DNA of 64,000 nucleotides from Rhodamnia argentea (Eukaryota; Streptophyta; Magnoliopsida; Myrtales; Myrtaceae). Positions within the stretch are counted from its first letter, which is position 1; each line of letters starts with the position of its first letter. A model generated the notes under the pieces. It was not told the origin of the DNA and did no database searches. It saw nothing but the letters and a program-made list of their open reading frames with translations. The stretch spans positions 7,608,001 to 7,672,000 of the forward strand of contig NC_063158.1 in assembly GCF_020921035.1 (NCBI RefSeq), given 5' to 3'. Positions 47,101 to 60,153 of this stretch are shown piece by piece. The position numbers and the translations under genes are program-made.

Positions 47101-50100
47101 GTTGCCTCTACCTATTTTATGGGAGATGAGACCTTTACTAAGTACTTATTTTACCCTCAACAGCAAAGGGTGAAGAAAAGAATTTTTGCATGACATGGAA
47201 GTGAGGACATACCTTGTACTCCCTGTGAATTCGTTCAACATATATCTCCAAATGCAACTCTCCCATACCAGATATGATGGTCTATTATAGAGAAAAAAGA
47301 TATATTTCATCTAAGGAAACAAATTGACCCCAAAGATAATTTGAAACTGCATAGAATACAAACCTGCCCACTCTCAGCATCCAACCCCACACGGAAGGTA
47401 GGATCCTCCCTTTGGAAACGGTTTAAAGCTTTTGAAAACTATGGAAAGGAAAAACAAACATGTAAATTGAGGATTACCACTCAAATACAGCGGAAGAAAA
47501 CTTTTGTAAACGAAGTCATATGCTACTCACTTGCCCCCCAGAATCTTTTGAAACTGGGTTAACAGCCAAGGACATCACCGGCTCAGGCACATTCATGGAG
47601 GTCATCGTGTATTTAACTTTCCCATCAGTGAATGTATCGCCTGACAAATGAAGGTAAAACATCTAATATCAAGTCTCAAGGGAAAAGAACAAAGGACAGA
47701 GACGCTCATACTCAAGCTAAAGACCAAGTGTTTTGGCCTCGTGTTAGCTATCTAAGCTTATCACATTTAATTCAATTTCAACAAAATTCCAACCTTTCTT
47801 TTACATTTAACTACAGGAAATCAACATTTTGCTCGTGGGACAAATTTCCCTCCCCCCTTTTCACGCAAATTAAAGCTTCACAAATCAATAATCAGAGCTA
47901 GCTGAGCACTATCATGCTGGGGAGGCACAGAGAGAGAGAGAGAGAGAGAGAGGGACCTGAGGCGCAATCCACTCCAAAAACAGCAACAATTTGCCCAGCA
48001 TGTGCCTCTGGAATATCCTGTTGAGTAGATACCCAAATAAGATCAGTGGTATTTATACTTATCAATGACCAAAACTGACCTAGTGTACGAGTTTGACTTT
48101 TCTTACATCGACCCAAAATAGAAGAAGATAATAGCTAACTATGTAACTAGAAGTCAAGAACTGACCTCCATCTCATCAGAATGCAGCCGTACGAGGCGAG
48201 GAACCTGCTCCAGAACAATTAGGGAAGTTCATAAGTCCATAACACATGTAAATGGAATATTGAAGACAGTGGCAGAAATTGAACAAATAAAAGTGATAAG
48301 CAATACATCCATGTTCAAAATAATGAGTAACATTTGCTTGTTGCACCTTAACAACCTTAGCAACAGATTGCACCTAATACGAAATAGGGATGGATATGAT
48401 GACTTTAGCAATCTAAGGGTGGGTGATTTCCTTGAAGCTCCCAAAATCACAATAAAAAATGCAACAATCTTAAGGATGCATTATTCTGGTTTATAAAAAG
48501 CATTTAGCAGATAAAATTAGGACAGGCCACCACTGGCACTTGTTTTGGATCAACCATCTAAAAAATTCCATAAGTCACGCTAGTAGAATGATCATAGACC
48601 AACCACAGCAGACATAAGAGAAGTTCCAAACCAAATGATTATTATGAACCAAAATATTCACTTTTGGAGAGATGTCGATATTGGTATACGTAGTTACCAC
48701 TGCTTCACAAGTTCATTCGTCCACAGAAATGGCAAAGCAATCTTAGTTAGATTCTCAAGGTTGCACGGGATACTCAGAATTGGTTTCTCAAGAATGGTAT
48801 AACACATGAAACCTGATTTCTGCTGGAATAGGCACAGAGGAACTAAGTCTGGAAAGAAAGAGGAAAGATCTTCCTTTATGTGTTAGGTGGAATTCATGAA
48901 TGTAGAGGAACAGGAGGCCTTTTCAAAGTACAAAGTTCACTCTTCAGAAGCAAAAAGATTTGCTCTACACCTGGCTATTGGCTGGTTTCCTTCATAGGCG
49001 GGAAAACTTTCTCACTTCGTTTTCTTTTGTCACATTTTTTTTTTCCGTTACTTTCTGATATATACTCAACTTCTCCAGACTACCGCTCCTTACTTCCAGA
49101 AGTTTTTATAATAAGATAAAGAAGCATCCCAAAGTGAATATTTTTCCACCCAACGGAGGAAACTTATCATGACATATACAGCATACAAAAGAAATAAAAT
49201 CCAGAAAGCATCCTCTAAGAATTCTCGACTCACCTTCACCTTCTTTCCAGTGTTTACATTGATGATAAAGTCCCCCTTCCGAATGACACCCTCATAAATT
49301 CTTCATGACACAAAAACAAAGTCAGAGGTAGATATTCACTAAAGCTTACCACTCAAGGTAAAAGCTGATAAGCAACCTGTAAAATTATAGCCATTCTGCA
49401 AGAGAAAAACTGTCAATCACAACTTACCTTAAATATGTTAACTGACCAAATCGCCCTTCCTCCAATTTAAAGGCCAATGCTACTAATGGTCCATCTGGAG
49501 TTCCAGTCAACGTAACCTACTTTGACAAAAATACCTCAGTAAACCAAAAACAAATAAAACAATTAACAATTTCAAAATTAAAAAACAATACAAATTTTTT
49601 TACGCATTTGGAATACCTTTTCTTCCTTCTTGTTTTGATCAAGAGCATAATTACTGACTTCAATTGGACAAGGCAAATAACTGAGAACACCATCCAACAG
49701 AGGCTGAACTCCCTGGAGGCAAAGATTCGCGATAACAGGGTGATCATCTCCAATTATAAAGTTCACAATATATGGCGCTGTTATAATAATTAAATATTAA
49801 ACCATGCCTTCATCTAGTAGCTTAAGCTTTTAGAACAATTAGCAGCGGTTCCACAAACTGTCACATGGTATCAATGCAAGAGGTCCTGGGTTCAAACATT
49901 TCCAGCCCCCATTTGCCTCCCCAATTAAATATGTCCACACTTAGTACTAGGCAAAAAGACCGGACTAAGCTTGAAGGGAAGTGTTAAAGTAATTAAATAT
50001 TAAACCATGCCTTCATATAATAACTTAAGCTTTTAGAACAGTTCACAGCGGTCCCACAAAATATTACGGGCGCAAACAACTAATTCTAACCCAAAGCATT

Positions 50101-53052
50101 GCAAGATAAGGGGAACAAATTTCATATACATACATAGTAAATTATCACGCCCCCACTTGAATCAAGTTATGAGACACCACCGAGACACTACACTTCCCCA
50201 TCATCAGTATTCTAATTTTGGAGGGGAAACACATCAATGAAAGAGGCACCCCTCTATTTCTAATGTTTATTGTTAGAGACAACTCCTGCATAGAACCAGA
50301 CCTTGACAATAGAAACTTGACTAAGAGGAAGGTTATTGAAATCCATTGGTCATGGATGTGTGAAATAGATGCTGAGAGTCAATCAGGCAAATCCAGTTAA
50401 AGATTTGTCACAAAGCAAGATGTTGCCATCACAATAAAAGAGAAACAGAAGGATCTTTCAAGGTAACAGATCTTCTTGTCAACTTGAAAGCAATCACTGT
50501 TAATAGGTGAACTACTAAAGCAATTGGGCAATTTGTCATGGAATTTTAGTCAAGCTCTATTAGCTTTTGCTTCCTACTTCACCTTCTGGTACATCTTGTA
50601 TACATGGGTTCTATCAATAAATGTTGATTTTATTCTACTGAAAGCAGATATATTAACAGAGACATTCTTCCTTAGCACATCCCATCTAGCAGGATAAGGT
50701 TTAGTTTGTCGTGGTCATCATTGCTTTTGTTCTCCTTCACGCGCGATTCAAATCCCAGCACCTTCCTCAGTATTAAATGGTTGATACTACTGGGAGAGGC
50801 AACAAGAGGACTTAGGTAATGGCAAAAAGCACAATTTCGTGAATACCTTATTTTTGAATGCACTACCCATGAATACAGGTACAAATTTTCTGGCTATGGT
50901 GGCCCTGCGTATGGCTTCCTGCAACATGTAGCGTGTAAGTGTTATGTGTTGTCAAAGAACAAGTAAAACACCAAAACATTGGTTAATGTTATATTAGAGG
51001 ATCATCCCACTTCACGGTTATTTCATATCCTACACAGTCATGAGTCTTTCAAACAACAGTGAAAAAAGCGGAAGCTACCACACATCTTTCCTGTCAGCAT
51101 TCATAGAATAAACAACGAGGCATAAATTAATACTTGGAAAAACAGAACTGTAAATATCACACACAATGGCTCATAACAGGCTAGTCAAAACCAATCTTAA
51201 CCTAAAAAGAAAAAATACTTCAAGTGAATTAAAAGAGCTAAACCTCAAGATCAGCAGATGATATAGGCTCATCACTTAGAAATGCTTCAGCCAGTTTATC
51301 ATCAACTTCCGAAACCATCTCAATTAGTTCGCGCCTCTTTTCTGTGACCAGATTCTCCATATTGGCAGGTACCTCGGCAGTGACAATCTTTTCACTGCAT
51401 TAAATAATAACTCAATCAGCAAATCAACCAACTGTATCACAACAGACAACCTGGGGAAGCCCCTGGATTCAGAAACAGACCCATTGGAACCATGAAAATA
51501 ATAGGCTTTCAACTGTACTAGGTCAACAAGACCCTCAAATTCTTCTTCCAAACCAATCGGGACCTGAACAGCAGCGCTATGGTGCCGAAGTTTAGACCTT
51601 GCCTGAGATAAGAAAAATCTATTGATCATTCTGTCTAACAACAGAAAAACATTATAGATTCATAATTAAGCAACACGAGAGATTTCCTCATTGCAAAAAA
51701 AAAAAAGGGTTACATTAACTTGGCACTGTATCTACGCAAAATGAATCCAATGACAATATGCACCCTCCCCCCACCGTCTCCATGAAAAGATCATATCATG
51801 CCTAAGGCCGTTTCATAGTTGAAATTTCCTTTTACGTCAAATTCTACAGGAAAATATCAATTACATTTGCCACTTATGGTACCAAATGCTCTTTTTCCAG
51901 ACACAGTTTCCATTAGTGAGACAACACTACATTGTTCAACAGAAAACATGCACGAGACACTATAAGATTAACCAGTTCCCTGGTTCAACTTCCAATTTTC
52001 CATAACCTAGAATTGCCAAGGACCATAATGCAAGAAGTACTACAGCTCAAGATGAAGTACAAAAGATTAAATTTTTTCTCAATATTATCTAAGTATCAAA
52101 ATAACACAAACTAGAGATTGATCTTTTCATTGACATTAATCTTGCACAACCACAATTTTAGTCGTGGAGTAGATAAATGACAAAGGAAAAGATGATATTA
52201 GATTTGCTATCATCACTTTTTTTTAACAATACCTGGCTAAGAACTTTCCAAGGATCTGCTCCCATTCGATCAAGTTTATTTATAAATGCAAGTCTGGGAA
52301 CCTCATATCTTCTCATTTGACGGTCAACAGTTATAGATTGACTTTGTACGCCACCAACGCTACAAAGGACAAGAATAGCCCCATCAAGGACACGTAAAGC
52401 CCTCTCCACCTCAATCGTAAAGTCAACATGCCCAGGTGTGTCAATTATGTTAACCTGCAATTCAACATACAGCAACATATCCAGCGATGAGACAGACAAT
52501 CCATAGACTAAAAGATAACACTGAAAATAACACAAAAATTTGCATCCATTAACAGAACCTAGGGGACAGACGTTCCATTGCATATAAGATAACTGTGAAC
52601 AATTTACAAAAATTTGCATCAATTAAAAAAACCTACAGCTCCTGTCATCATGTTCGAAGAATTACCAGCTTAGAAAATGGTAAAAAACAAAGCAACATAT
52701 CCAGAGATGTGAAAAGACATTCCATAGAGAAAAAGATACATATGAAAAAAATAAAAAAGTGCTCATCACTTTACAGGTACTAGAGTTCCAGTATATCATG
52801 TTCAAAGAATTGCCAGATTAAATATAAAATAACAAGCAGGCAAAGAAAGACAGTGCAGATAACCATTAAAGAAAAGAAATAAAGGAAGAGAGAAAGAGCA
52901 GATTAATGATCAATTAAATTGAAGTTGCGTGAGCCCAGCAAGAAGCGACTTTAAATGATGAACAGCTGACAACAAATAATTTTTAACAAGGTTAAAAAAA
53001 AAAAATACATGATCTTTTCTTACCTTGTGAAGAGAGAAGTTCCTCACCAACC

Positions 53053-53097
<45 letters not shown>

Positions 53098-55652
53098 CCA
53101 TCAATACATGGTGTTTTAAACAATATTCGATACTGCATCAGTTTACTATACCTTTCTTGTTCTTTACGGGTTGGTAATTCGACAACTATGGGTTTGCCGC
53201 AATATCATTAATGAACAAGCAACCAAGGACTTTGGCATGCCGAATGTCACCCCTTTACCCAACCAAAAGCAAACTCTTTCCGTGATTCAAAGGTTTAATT
53301 AAACTTGTTGAAAGTTTAACCTTTCATATATTGGGTATGCTGCCTTCACACGCACCTAACAACATAGAGATGAGACTTCTGATATTCGATTATTCCTTGA
53401 TGAGACTTCTGATGTTCAATTATTCCTCTACCTGAAAGGTGGTCTTTTTTCAGGAATCTATGGGCAACTTCACAAACCCAAACAAGCCCTTCTAGACAGT
53501 TGGAAAATCCACATAATATTTAATTGACATATGGATATATTTATTCTTTTTAACACGACAGATGGAAAGTCCACATATCTACAATATTCAAGATACAAAA
53601 GAGGTACAAATGGAGTAATAGCACATTTATGAGCTTAAAAGAAAGAACCAAAATTCATAGATAAAAAAGCTTGCCCAGTTTACACTGACATGTAACGAAA
53701 GAGAAATGTCACTGAAAAATTACAGGTTACCCAAATACATTCCACATGTTATGAAGAAATAATCTACAGAACTTGCATAGTCAAAGGATAGATCTTGTAA
53801 GGACTTTTTATTCATGCGGAAGTAACTACACTCACACCAGACACTGCCAAGACTTTCCATTTTTCATATAAGCACCAAGTTAGATTTAGCAACCATTAAA
53901 AAAAAACTAAGATATATACTAAAAGGCGCAAAATTTATATGAACGTATGCACTTGAAAGAAAGAGAGAACCACTTTCACAGCAAATGTCTGAAGAAACAA
54001 AAAGACAGAGGCAACTTTTCGCATCCAGAAAGTTTAAGCTGAAGACGAGCAACATTCTCCACTATTAGCGAAGGTAAGTTGACTCTTAATGATTTTTCTC
54101 GTAAAACCCAATATCACACCGAGGACCATACATGCTAAAGTGAAGTCTTTGTTGCAACATAATAATATTCAGAGACATACAGTTCCCTATCATTTAACTA
54201 AAACTCCATCAGCACCACATATTCTAGTGCAAAATTTGGACAGGATGCAAAAGATTCTAAAAGTAAGTTTCATCTGTGAAACTCACTACATACATATGGT
54301 CAGTCAAATTTTCCTTTAAAAGAGGTGGGACCCATGCCTTTGATAGGGATGCACAAGATTCTAAATGCAAGAACCATCCATCAAATATTTATATGAGATG
54401 TCCCTCAACTTTCTTAGTCTTATTTCTATTGTCTTAAGATCAGATTAAATTGAATGAAAGCTCACACTTCTTTTCTGTTTGAAAAAAAGATCCATACTCC
54501 AAACTTCTCTCACAAACTCAAACTAAGAAGGAGAAGGTTCATTAAACAAGAGAAAAATATAAACGATGCTCATTTCTGACTTCTCTTATACTCATATTTA
54601 CAAGATGTCACTATTCTGTTTGCTTATTCATATGAATTAAATCCCAGATGTCGAGATAGCTTACTCATTGGGACCTCCAGCTATCCAGATTGCTCTTTGG
54701 TACCTCCAGTTATCCGATCATGGTTACTGTTTAATTCGATCTCTTCAGGACTGGTACAAAGTATACTACGGTTTCAGCCTAAAAAAAGCCAGCAGATTCC
54801 AAAGTATCCCTCCAGGATTCTAGCTTTTGATTTACTCCTTCCCTAGTTTCAGGTTCAAGCGCTAACTCATCAGCTAAACGCACATGTCATTCTTCCTTTG
54901 CGGTTTCCCAACAGACAATGAGCAACAAATTCAACAGGTACTTGCTCTAAAAAAAAAATTAAAAGATATTTCCCACAAAAACCAGACAAAGATCAAGACT
55001 ACAGCTTCTATACAGAGCAGGAAAGTAAAGCCACTATATTTACTGCGTATAGACAGCTTCGTCAATTAGAGAGATCAATTATTTAACACTTCAAGCTCTC
55101 ATTAGCAGGATCAAACCCCACAACAACTTTTCACATGATTCGATCACCAATCCCCATAATCAAGCTCACATCCTAACAACGACCTGAAAACAGAAAGAAA
55201 AAGGCTTGCTTTCTCACCTGATACCCCTTCCAAGTGCAGTAAGTGGCGGCAGACTGGATGGTGATTCCCTTCTCCCTTTCCAAATCCATCGAGTCCATCT
55301 TCGCGCCGACCCCATCCTTCCCTCGGACCTCGTGGATCTCATGGATCCTGCCAGTGTAGTAGAGTATCCTCTCGGTGAGCGTCGTCTTGCCGGAGTCGAT
55401 GTGGGCAGAGATCCCGATATTGCGGAGCCTGTCCATGGAGTCCTTCCACCACGGCTCCTTGTCGTCCTTCGCCGCCGCCCGCGCGAGGTTCCCCGTCGAG
55501 AAATGCCGGAGGCGGGAGCCGCAGAGAAGGAGCGACGCGAGCGGCGATTGGAGGTGGTGCGAGGCCGACGGAGAGAGGGGAGACGAGGCGCAGAGTGTTG
55601 TGTAGAGGAGGCGCGACGCCGAGGACTTCGGGAGTCGCGCCATGGCGGACAT
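44185..55652 (-). CDS. Mitochondrial elongation factor G (EF-G1 type)
   Basis: Twenty exons (55652-55218, 52454-52233, 51602-51481, 51394-51244, 50918-50847, 49712-49617, 49516-49428, 49300-49234, 48204-48166, 48017-47957, 47640-47531, 47438-47364, 47281-47213, 47111-46990, 45762-45637, 45498-45378, 45219-45119, 45024-44964, 44415-44362, 44286-44185) form an unbroken 764-residue frame. EF-G is the GTPase that moves mRNA and tRNAs through the ribosome during translocation. An Arg/Ser-rich N-terminus (about 1-60, ending near RHFSTG) looks like a mitochondrial presequence. GTP motifs: AHIDSGKTT (83-91), DTPGHVD (150-156) and NKLD (204-207); the switch region EREKGITI follows G1. Domain IV includes [11 protein letters not shown], and the tail is HKASKAE. 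A second ATG at 55643 would give 761 residues. Length agrees with plant mitochondrial EF-G (about 750). The paralogue with a recycling role (EF-G2) is disfavoured by the G1 and switch wording. Confidence 0.97.
47929..47952. repeat. (GA)n microsatellite next to EF-G exon 10 donor
   Basis: On the coding strand this is a CT tract starting within six bases of the splice donor of exon 10. Confidence 0.88.
49787..50065. repeat. Partial tandem repeat with tRNA-like box in EF-G intron 5
   Basis: TAATTAAATATTAAACCATG starts at 49787 and again at 49990, a 203-bp period; the second copy is cut short near 50065. The first copy holds GAGGTCCTGGGTTCAAAC, similar to a polymerase III B box, so a SINE-derived origin is possible. 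Wording is that of a widespread plant repeat. Confidence 0.55.
53059..53094. repeat. (GA)n microsatellite in EF-G intron 1
   Basis: About 18 uninterrupted GA units. Confidence 0.9.
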
Positions 55653-55659
55653 GACGGTG

Positions 55660-58245
55660 GGCGTTTGGTCTCTGTAAAACCCTTGCAAAACCCACACCCG
55701 CACCAGCGAGCTTCGAAGCGAAAGTCGTCTGGACTTGAAATCGGTTCAAGTTCTGTTCCGGACCTTTTTCTTGGGGCGGGTCGGGGTTTTGACTATTGAC
55801 TCGCACGTGCTTCGCCAGTCTTCATCAAATCTTTTTGTCTTTTTGTGTGGTAAGTGCAAAAGTGGGGCAATTTCTCAAAATCATCCGATTTTTTGCCCAA
55901 ATGATTCAAATTTTTCAATATACTTTTACTAGGTGTGATCAGTGTTTTGAAAACTCGAAACCTTTATATGTAATACGTATAACAAGTGTTTCGAAGGCAA
56001 CACATTAACATGATAATTTCTGCAATACTAACATCTTGTGTATCTCGACTTGAATTGTGAAAATGTTAAAGTAAAGAGAAATTAAAAAATTAGCAGAGTC
56101 TAGTGATGAAATTACATAGTATTGGGAATATGACTATATAGTTTGTTAACATTTGTATAATTATTTAAGTTTTTAGAAATCAAATTGATATTTCAATCTA
56201 TGGACACGATGTGACATGAAGTGAATGATAGTATAGTAAGAAGAAAGAAGCATGGATGGGGTTGTTCTGTTGATGTTAGGAACCCCTTTTGGAACTTTTC
56301 TTTGTTGATAGATATGGTCGACAATTATTGAGAAGAATGGTAAAATGGCTAGCTTTGAAAAGAAAATAATGATTTGGTAACTAGACAGTTATAATAAGAG
56401 ATGGTAAGTCTAGTAATATAGCTAGGAATGCGAGTTATAGATTTTTAACGGTGAGGGTGTAAGTTGATATCGATAAAAAAAAGAAAAAAAGCATGGATGA
56501 TTTTGTAATCTTTATGTGATTCTGAAGTCTAAACACTTAGACTCGTGATGACAAAAAGGATCAACTTATGTCCGTATATGAACTAAGTACATCAATTCAT
56601 CTGAATGTTCGAATTTTCTGTCTCTTGTTCGTGTTTAGTCTTATATCATGTTCGTGCTTGTAAATTCATCACGCCCAATATTGGACGTCTAGATTGATCC
56701 ATGCATTACAAAGCGTGCCAAAGAGAAGAAGAAAGAAGAAAGTATGGAGATAGTATGCTTTGGGGATACAGGTGCCGTAAGTTCTCGAACTTTTTTAAAT
56801 ATTTCAATCTTATGCTTGAAACTTCTTTTTCTGTATAATTGGATCCTTTGGATATTGATTCTTTTTTCAAGTCGATATTTATGTTAAAATAGAAATGAGA
56901 ATGCTTATATGTGTTGGGGTGTAGTTCGTACTTCCCAAAAAAAGGAAAACACGTGAGGCGGGGATCCGGAGGAGCATCCCCGGCGGGGTCTCACGTGGAT
57001 AGCACCCCCTGGACACCAGAGGGTTTTACGATTTAAGCCCATAATTTTTAATTAGTAGTTTGGATTTGAGTTCATGAATTGCTATTGCTATATATACTCT
57101 TTTTCCGAGTGATGTAACGAAAGGTGCGATATACTAAATATAGTAAAATTCTCTGCTGAACATAATCTTAATTTAAGGTAAACTAGAATAAAATCTCGTG
57201 TCTCAATTTTTTTCTTTCTCACTATTTTACTTTTTTGTTATTGTGCACCAAATCTTAACAATATGGGCTGATATGTTAGTGCCACATCAATAATAACTAG
57301 ATAAGTCAATGCGTACGTGTAATTTTCTTTTGTTGGCCATATAAAATGTATGTAACTAAAAAACAGACCCGAGAAAAAGCAAAAGCTACAGGGGGCGATT
57401 GCCACGGACGGATTGCCTAAGTTATCAATCCAAATAGACAAGAATCGTCATATCGGTGGGCGAGACTCGATTTCCACCATTGGACACTGAGACAAGGATT
57501 GAAGTCCACCAAGATGCATCTCCATCGTCGTGGTGGTTTGACGAGGATTGAATCTCTCTACTGTTAAATTATTAGAATAGAGTAAATCTACACCATAGAT
57601 CGATAAGTGATATTAGTAGGTGAGAATGGATCTCTGCCAAGATGACAGGTAAGATCCATGGTTGAATCGGCGGAACTCCTGTATAAATAGGTCACGCTCT
57701 CCTCATTTGTATCATCCAACATTTGAGCAATAAAATCGTCATCTCAAGAGCTTCTCTCTAAATATTTCCTACGATAGAAGATTTTTTTGTGGTAATAACA
57801 CTTTTTTTTGCGCTTTATTTACCCATACTAGGATGTCATATATAAATTATTTGTAATTAAGATCGCAGGAGTAGAAAAGGCGCACTGAATATAACATAAA
57901 ATGATTCAAATATATTTTCATCTTTGCCATCGATAATAGTATTTTAGCTATTTATGATTATCAAATAAGTTCTCTCGGAGTATGATTATCATGATCTTAT
58001 TCATCTTTTAAAATGTATCATCAATATCGAAATGGAGCTCCAGAGCGACCTTGTCTTCAGATTATACTAATATACTAATAATGAAAGAAAATACTTGCAC
58101 TAGACTTAGGTAATTTTAGATAATTAATTATCCGATATTTATCGAACATTTTACTAGTAATTCGGTTCACGAATGAATTTGCCAAAGCAAAACAGGGCAA
58201 ATCGGACACGAGACGAGGGCCGCCGCACCAACAGGTCTACCCACT
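55660..58245. other. Intergenic region upstream of EF-G
   Basis: The first 150 bases are GC-rich and probably hold the EF-G promoter and leader. The rest is AT-rich. A TATAAATA at 57682-57689, followed by a leader-like CATTTGAGCAATAAAATC, resembles the promoter of a decayed LTR element, but no LTR ends were resolved. No coding gene seen. Confidence 0.4.
56950..56997. other. Hairpin with two CACGTG boxes
   Basis: CACGTGAG (56950-56957) is inverted as CTCACGTG (56990-56997) with a GC-rich loop containing GCGGGGAT/ATCCCCGG. Could be part of a transposon end or a G-box pair. Confidence 0.4.
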
Positions 58246-58249
58246 GGCC

Positions 58250-58847
58250 ATGCTTGCAAAACCATTCCAAGCTTGAAGGTGACAAATTACTCAACTTGAC
58301 GAGCCGTCACCGCCTTGTCGTCCCACCGGCTCAAACGTGATCTCTTTGGGCCTCTCGAGTTCTTTGCGAAGGAGTACTTTGACTGACTTCTTCAATCCCA
58401 TGTAACCAAAGGACGGGCTCCGCCGCCTCTCCACTGCCAGGATATGGAGATCGACCATGCGTGTGACACGGCGAGCCCGAACTCGTCTCTCAGTTCCGTC
58501 GCATCGTCCTTGATATCGACACCGACAAATTTATAGTTGAGATTGGCAACAAATGCATGGAGCGACGTGGGGACATATCTCGTGCGGAGGATTTGAAACA
58601 CAAGGCAACTGCGAGTGACACACTACTTCGGGAGCCATTCTATGTCTTGGCCGACGATGAGCTGGTTCGACAAGAGTAAATGGGCATGAAGAGGAAGAAT
58701 CCAGGTGCCGTTTGCCCTAGCTAAAATCCATGAGCTGAGGGACGCGTTTGCCCAGTTTTTACTCAGGAGATAAGGGCCGTTATGCTGTTGCCCAATCCGA
58801 ACTAGGCTGCGGCAATTGCCGGCACCTGAAATCGTTGTCCCCAGCAT
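58250..58847 (-). pseudogene. Pseudogene of a plant WRN-type 3'-5' exonuclease (DEDD family)
   Basis: On the minus strand, pieces of a single exonuclease domain follow in order. First is NQLIVGQDIEWLPK (family: GLDVEW, the first catalytic Asp and Glu). An in-frame TAG (58625-58623) and a deletion come next. Then CLVFQILRTRYVPTSL and NYKFVGVDIKDDATELRDEFG (second conserved Asp region). After a frameshift near 58460 come MVDLHILAVERR and GLKKSVKVLLRKELERPKEI. After a second frameshift near 58333 comes SRWDDKAVTARQVE, ending in TAA (58289-58287) where the family continues with a Tyr/Asp-containing motif. Two frameshifts, two stops and a missing segment make this a dead copy. Relatives are small single-exon plant proteins with the Werner-like exonuclease fold. 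Confidence 0.8.
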
Positions 58848-58989
58848 TACAAAGGGAGATAATAATTCGAAAAGAAGATTTCATGGATTTTACGAATTTA
58901 ATTCTTAAGAAAATTTTATCGCACCGATACAAATTTAAACAGTTGTGGATATTATTGTCACAATATGCAAAAGTTAGCATCTTTTATGT

Positions 58990-60153
58990 TTGACATGGAA
59001 TAATTTTGTCAGGTACAAATATGAAGTTTTAATTGACATAAAAATATTTAAGATATTGGCCTCACAATGGAAATAATTTAAATTCTCTTGTGGTAGTTTC
59101 TCTTTATTTAAATTAAACCTTTTTGTTATTTGTTAGCCCTGACGGAGCAAGACAGATGTGTGTCAAGCATGTGTCACGACCCAAAGGTTTCGAGACCGAA
59201 AGTATGGAGGATTTATGATCGAGCGAGTCCTGAAGCTTCTTGGCTACTCTAGAATATTCTTAAGGCTAATACAAGAAATAGATACAAGGATATTATAGAA
59301 TATTTCTTAGCATAACGTGGGAACTACACTTGTGTTCTAGCGTCTTATTGTAATTAAGGCAGATAGTTGATAGATGGGAAATTGAATATCCACCATTAAA
59401 TCAAGAGGAGATCGTAATTATAAGGCTGGGATAATCGACATTAATACTCCCTATTTGTTTATATCTTGCCTGTTCTTTTTTCGTATATAACAAATCCTTC
59501 CATGTGAAAATCTACACAATTAGTGTATAATTCATAATAAACTTCTCAATGCTCAAAATTTAACACTTTCGATTTAATTTGAGTTATTGATGTATAATTA
59601 AATTGTGAGGCTGGAATTATTTATAGATACATGAAATAAATCAAACATCATATTTACTTTTTCATTATACCCTTGCAAGCTTACAAAAGGGACTTTAGGC
59701 ACGTTGACACGATAATCAGTCGTTAAATAAAAACTGTTTCCAAGAAGAGTCCACGTATACATTGATAAATCATGGGCATTGCCACAATGATCTTAATTAC
59801 CACCTTTCATCAGTACAAAAAAACATCCAAGAACACTATCTTGACTTGATATTATCATTCATGGGCTTGCGGTTTGGTGTTGAGGCTCGACGGAGTGTTT
59901 GGGTCTCAATAGCGATAAACGAATAATCTTCTTTTTAAGATACGAATCGCAACATTCTATTTCCGAAACAAAAAATTGAAGATAACAACTCAGTGTAAAT
60001 ATTCTCTTTTGACCCAATTTTTTTTTAAATATTCCCTTGAAAAATGGCTGTGTTTAATGCACTAAAAATGTCAGTTATATGCTGCTCTTCGACTTCAAGG
60101 CAGGATTATGACACCCCCAAAAAAAAACTTCAAGGCAGGGTAAATTACAGCAC
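58990..60153. other. Intergenic DNA, no gene seen
   Basis: AT-rich. The phrase GTGTCACGACCCAAAGGTTTCG near 59166 is like decayed LTR-retrotransposon sequence, without clear limits. The right part includes the 3' side of the PLAC8-family gene. Confidence 0.35.

Noticed and set aside
53864..55069. Short frames in EF-G intron 1 considered as a nested gene
   Set aside because: AT-rich low-complexity translations with no protein-like pattern; exon 1 and exon 2 join directly in frame at the conserved [10 protein letters not shown] junction.
55206..55799. Long plus-strand open frame of 197 codons
   Set aside because: It is the antisense shadow of EF-G exon 1, whose GC-rich codons leave the opposite strand open. 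It resembles no protein.
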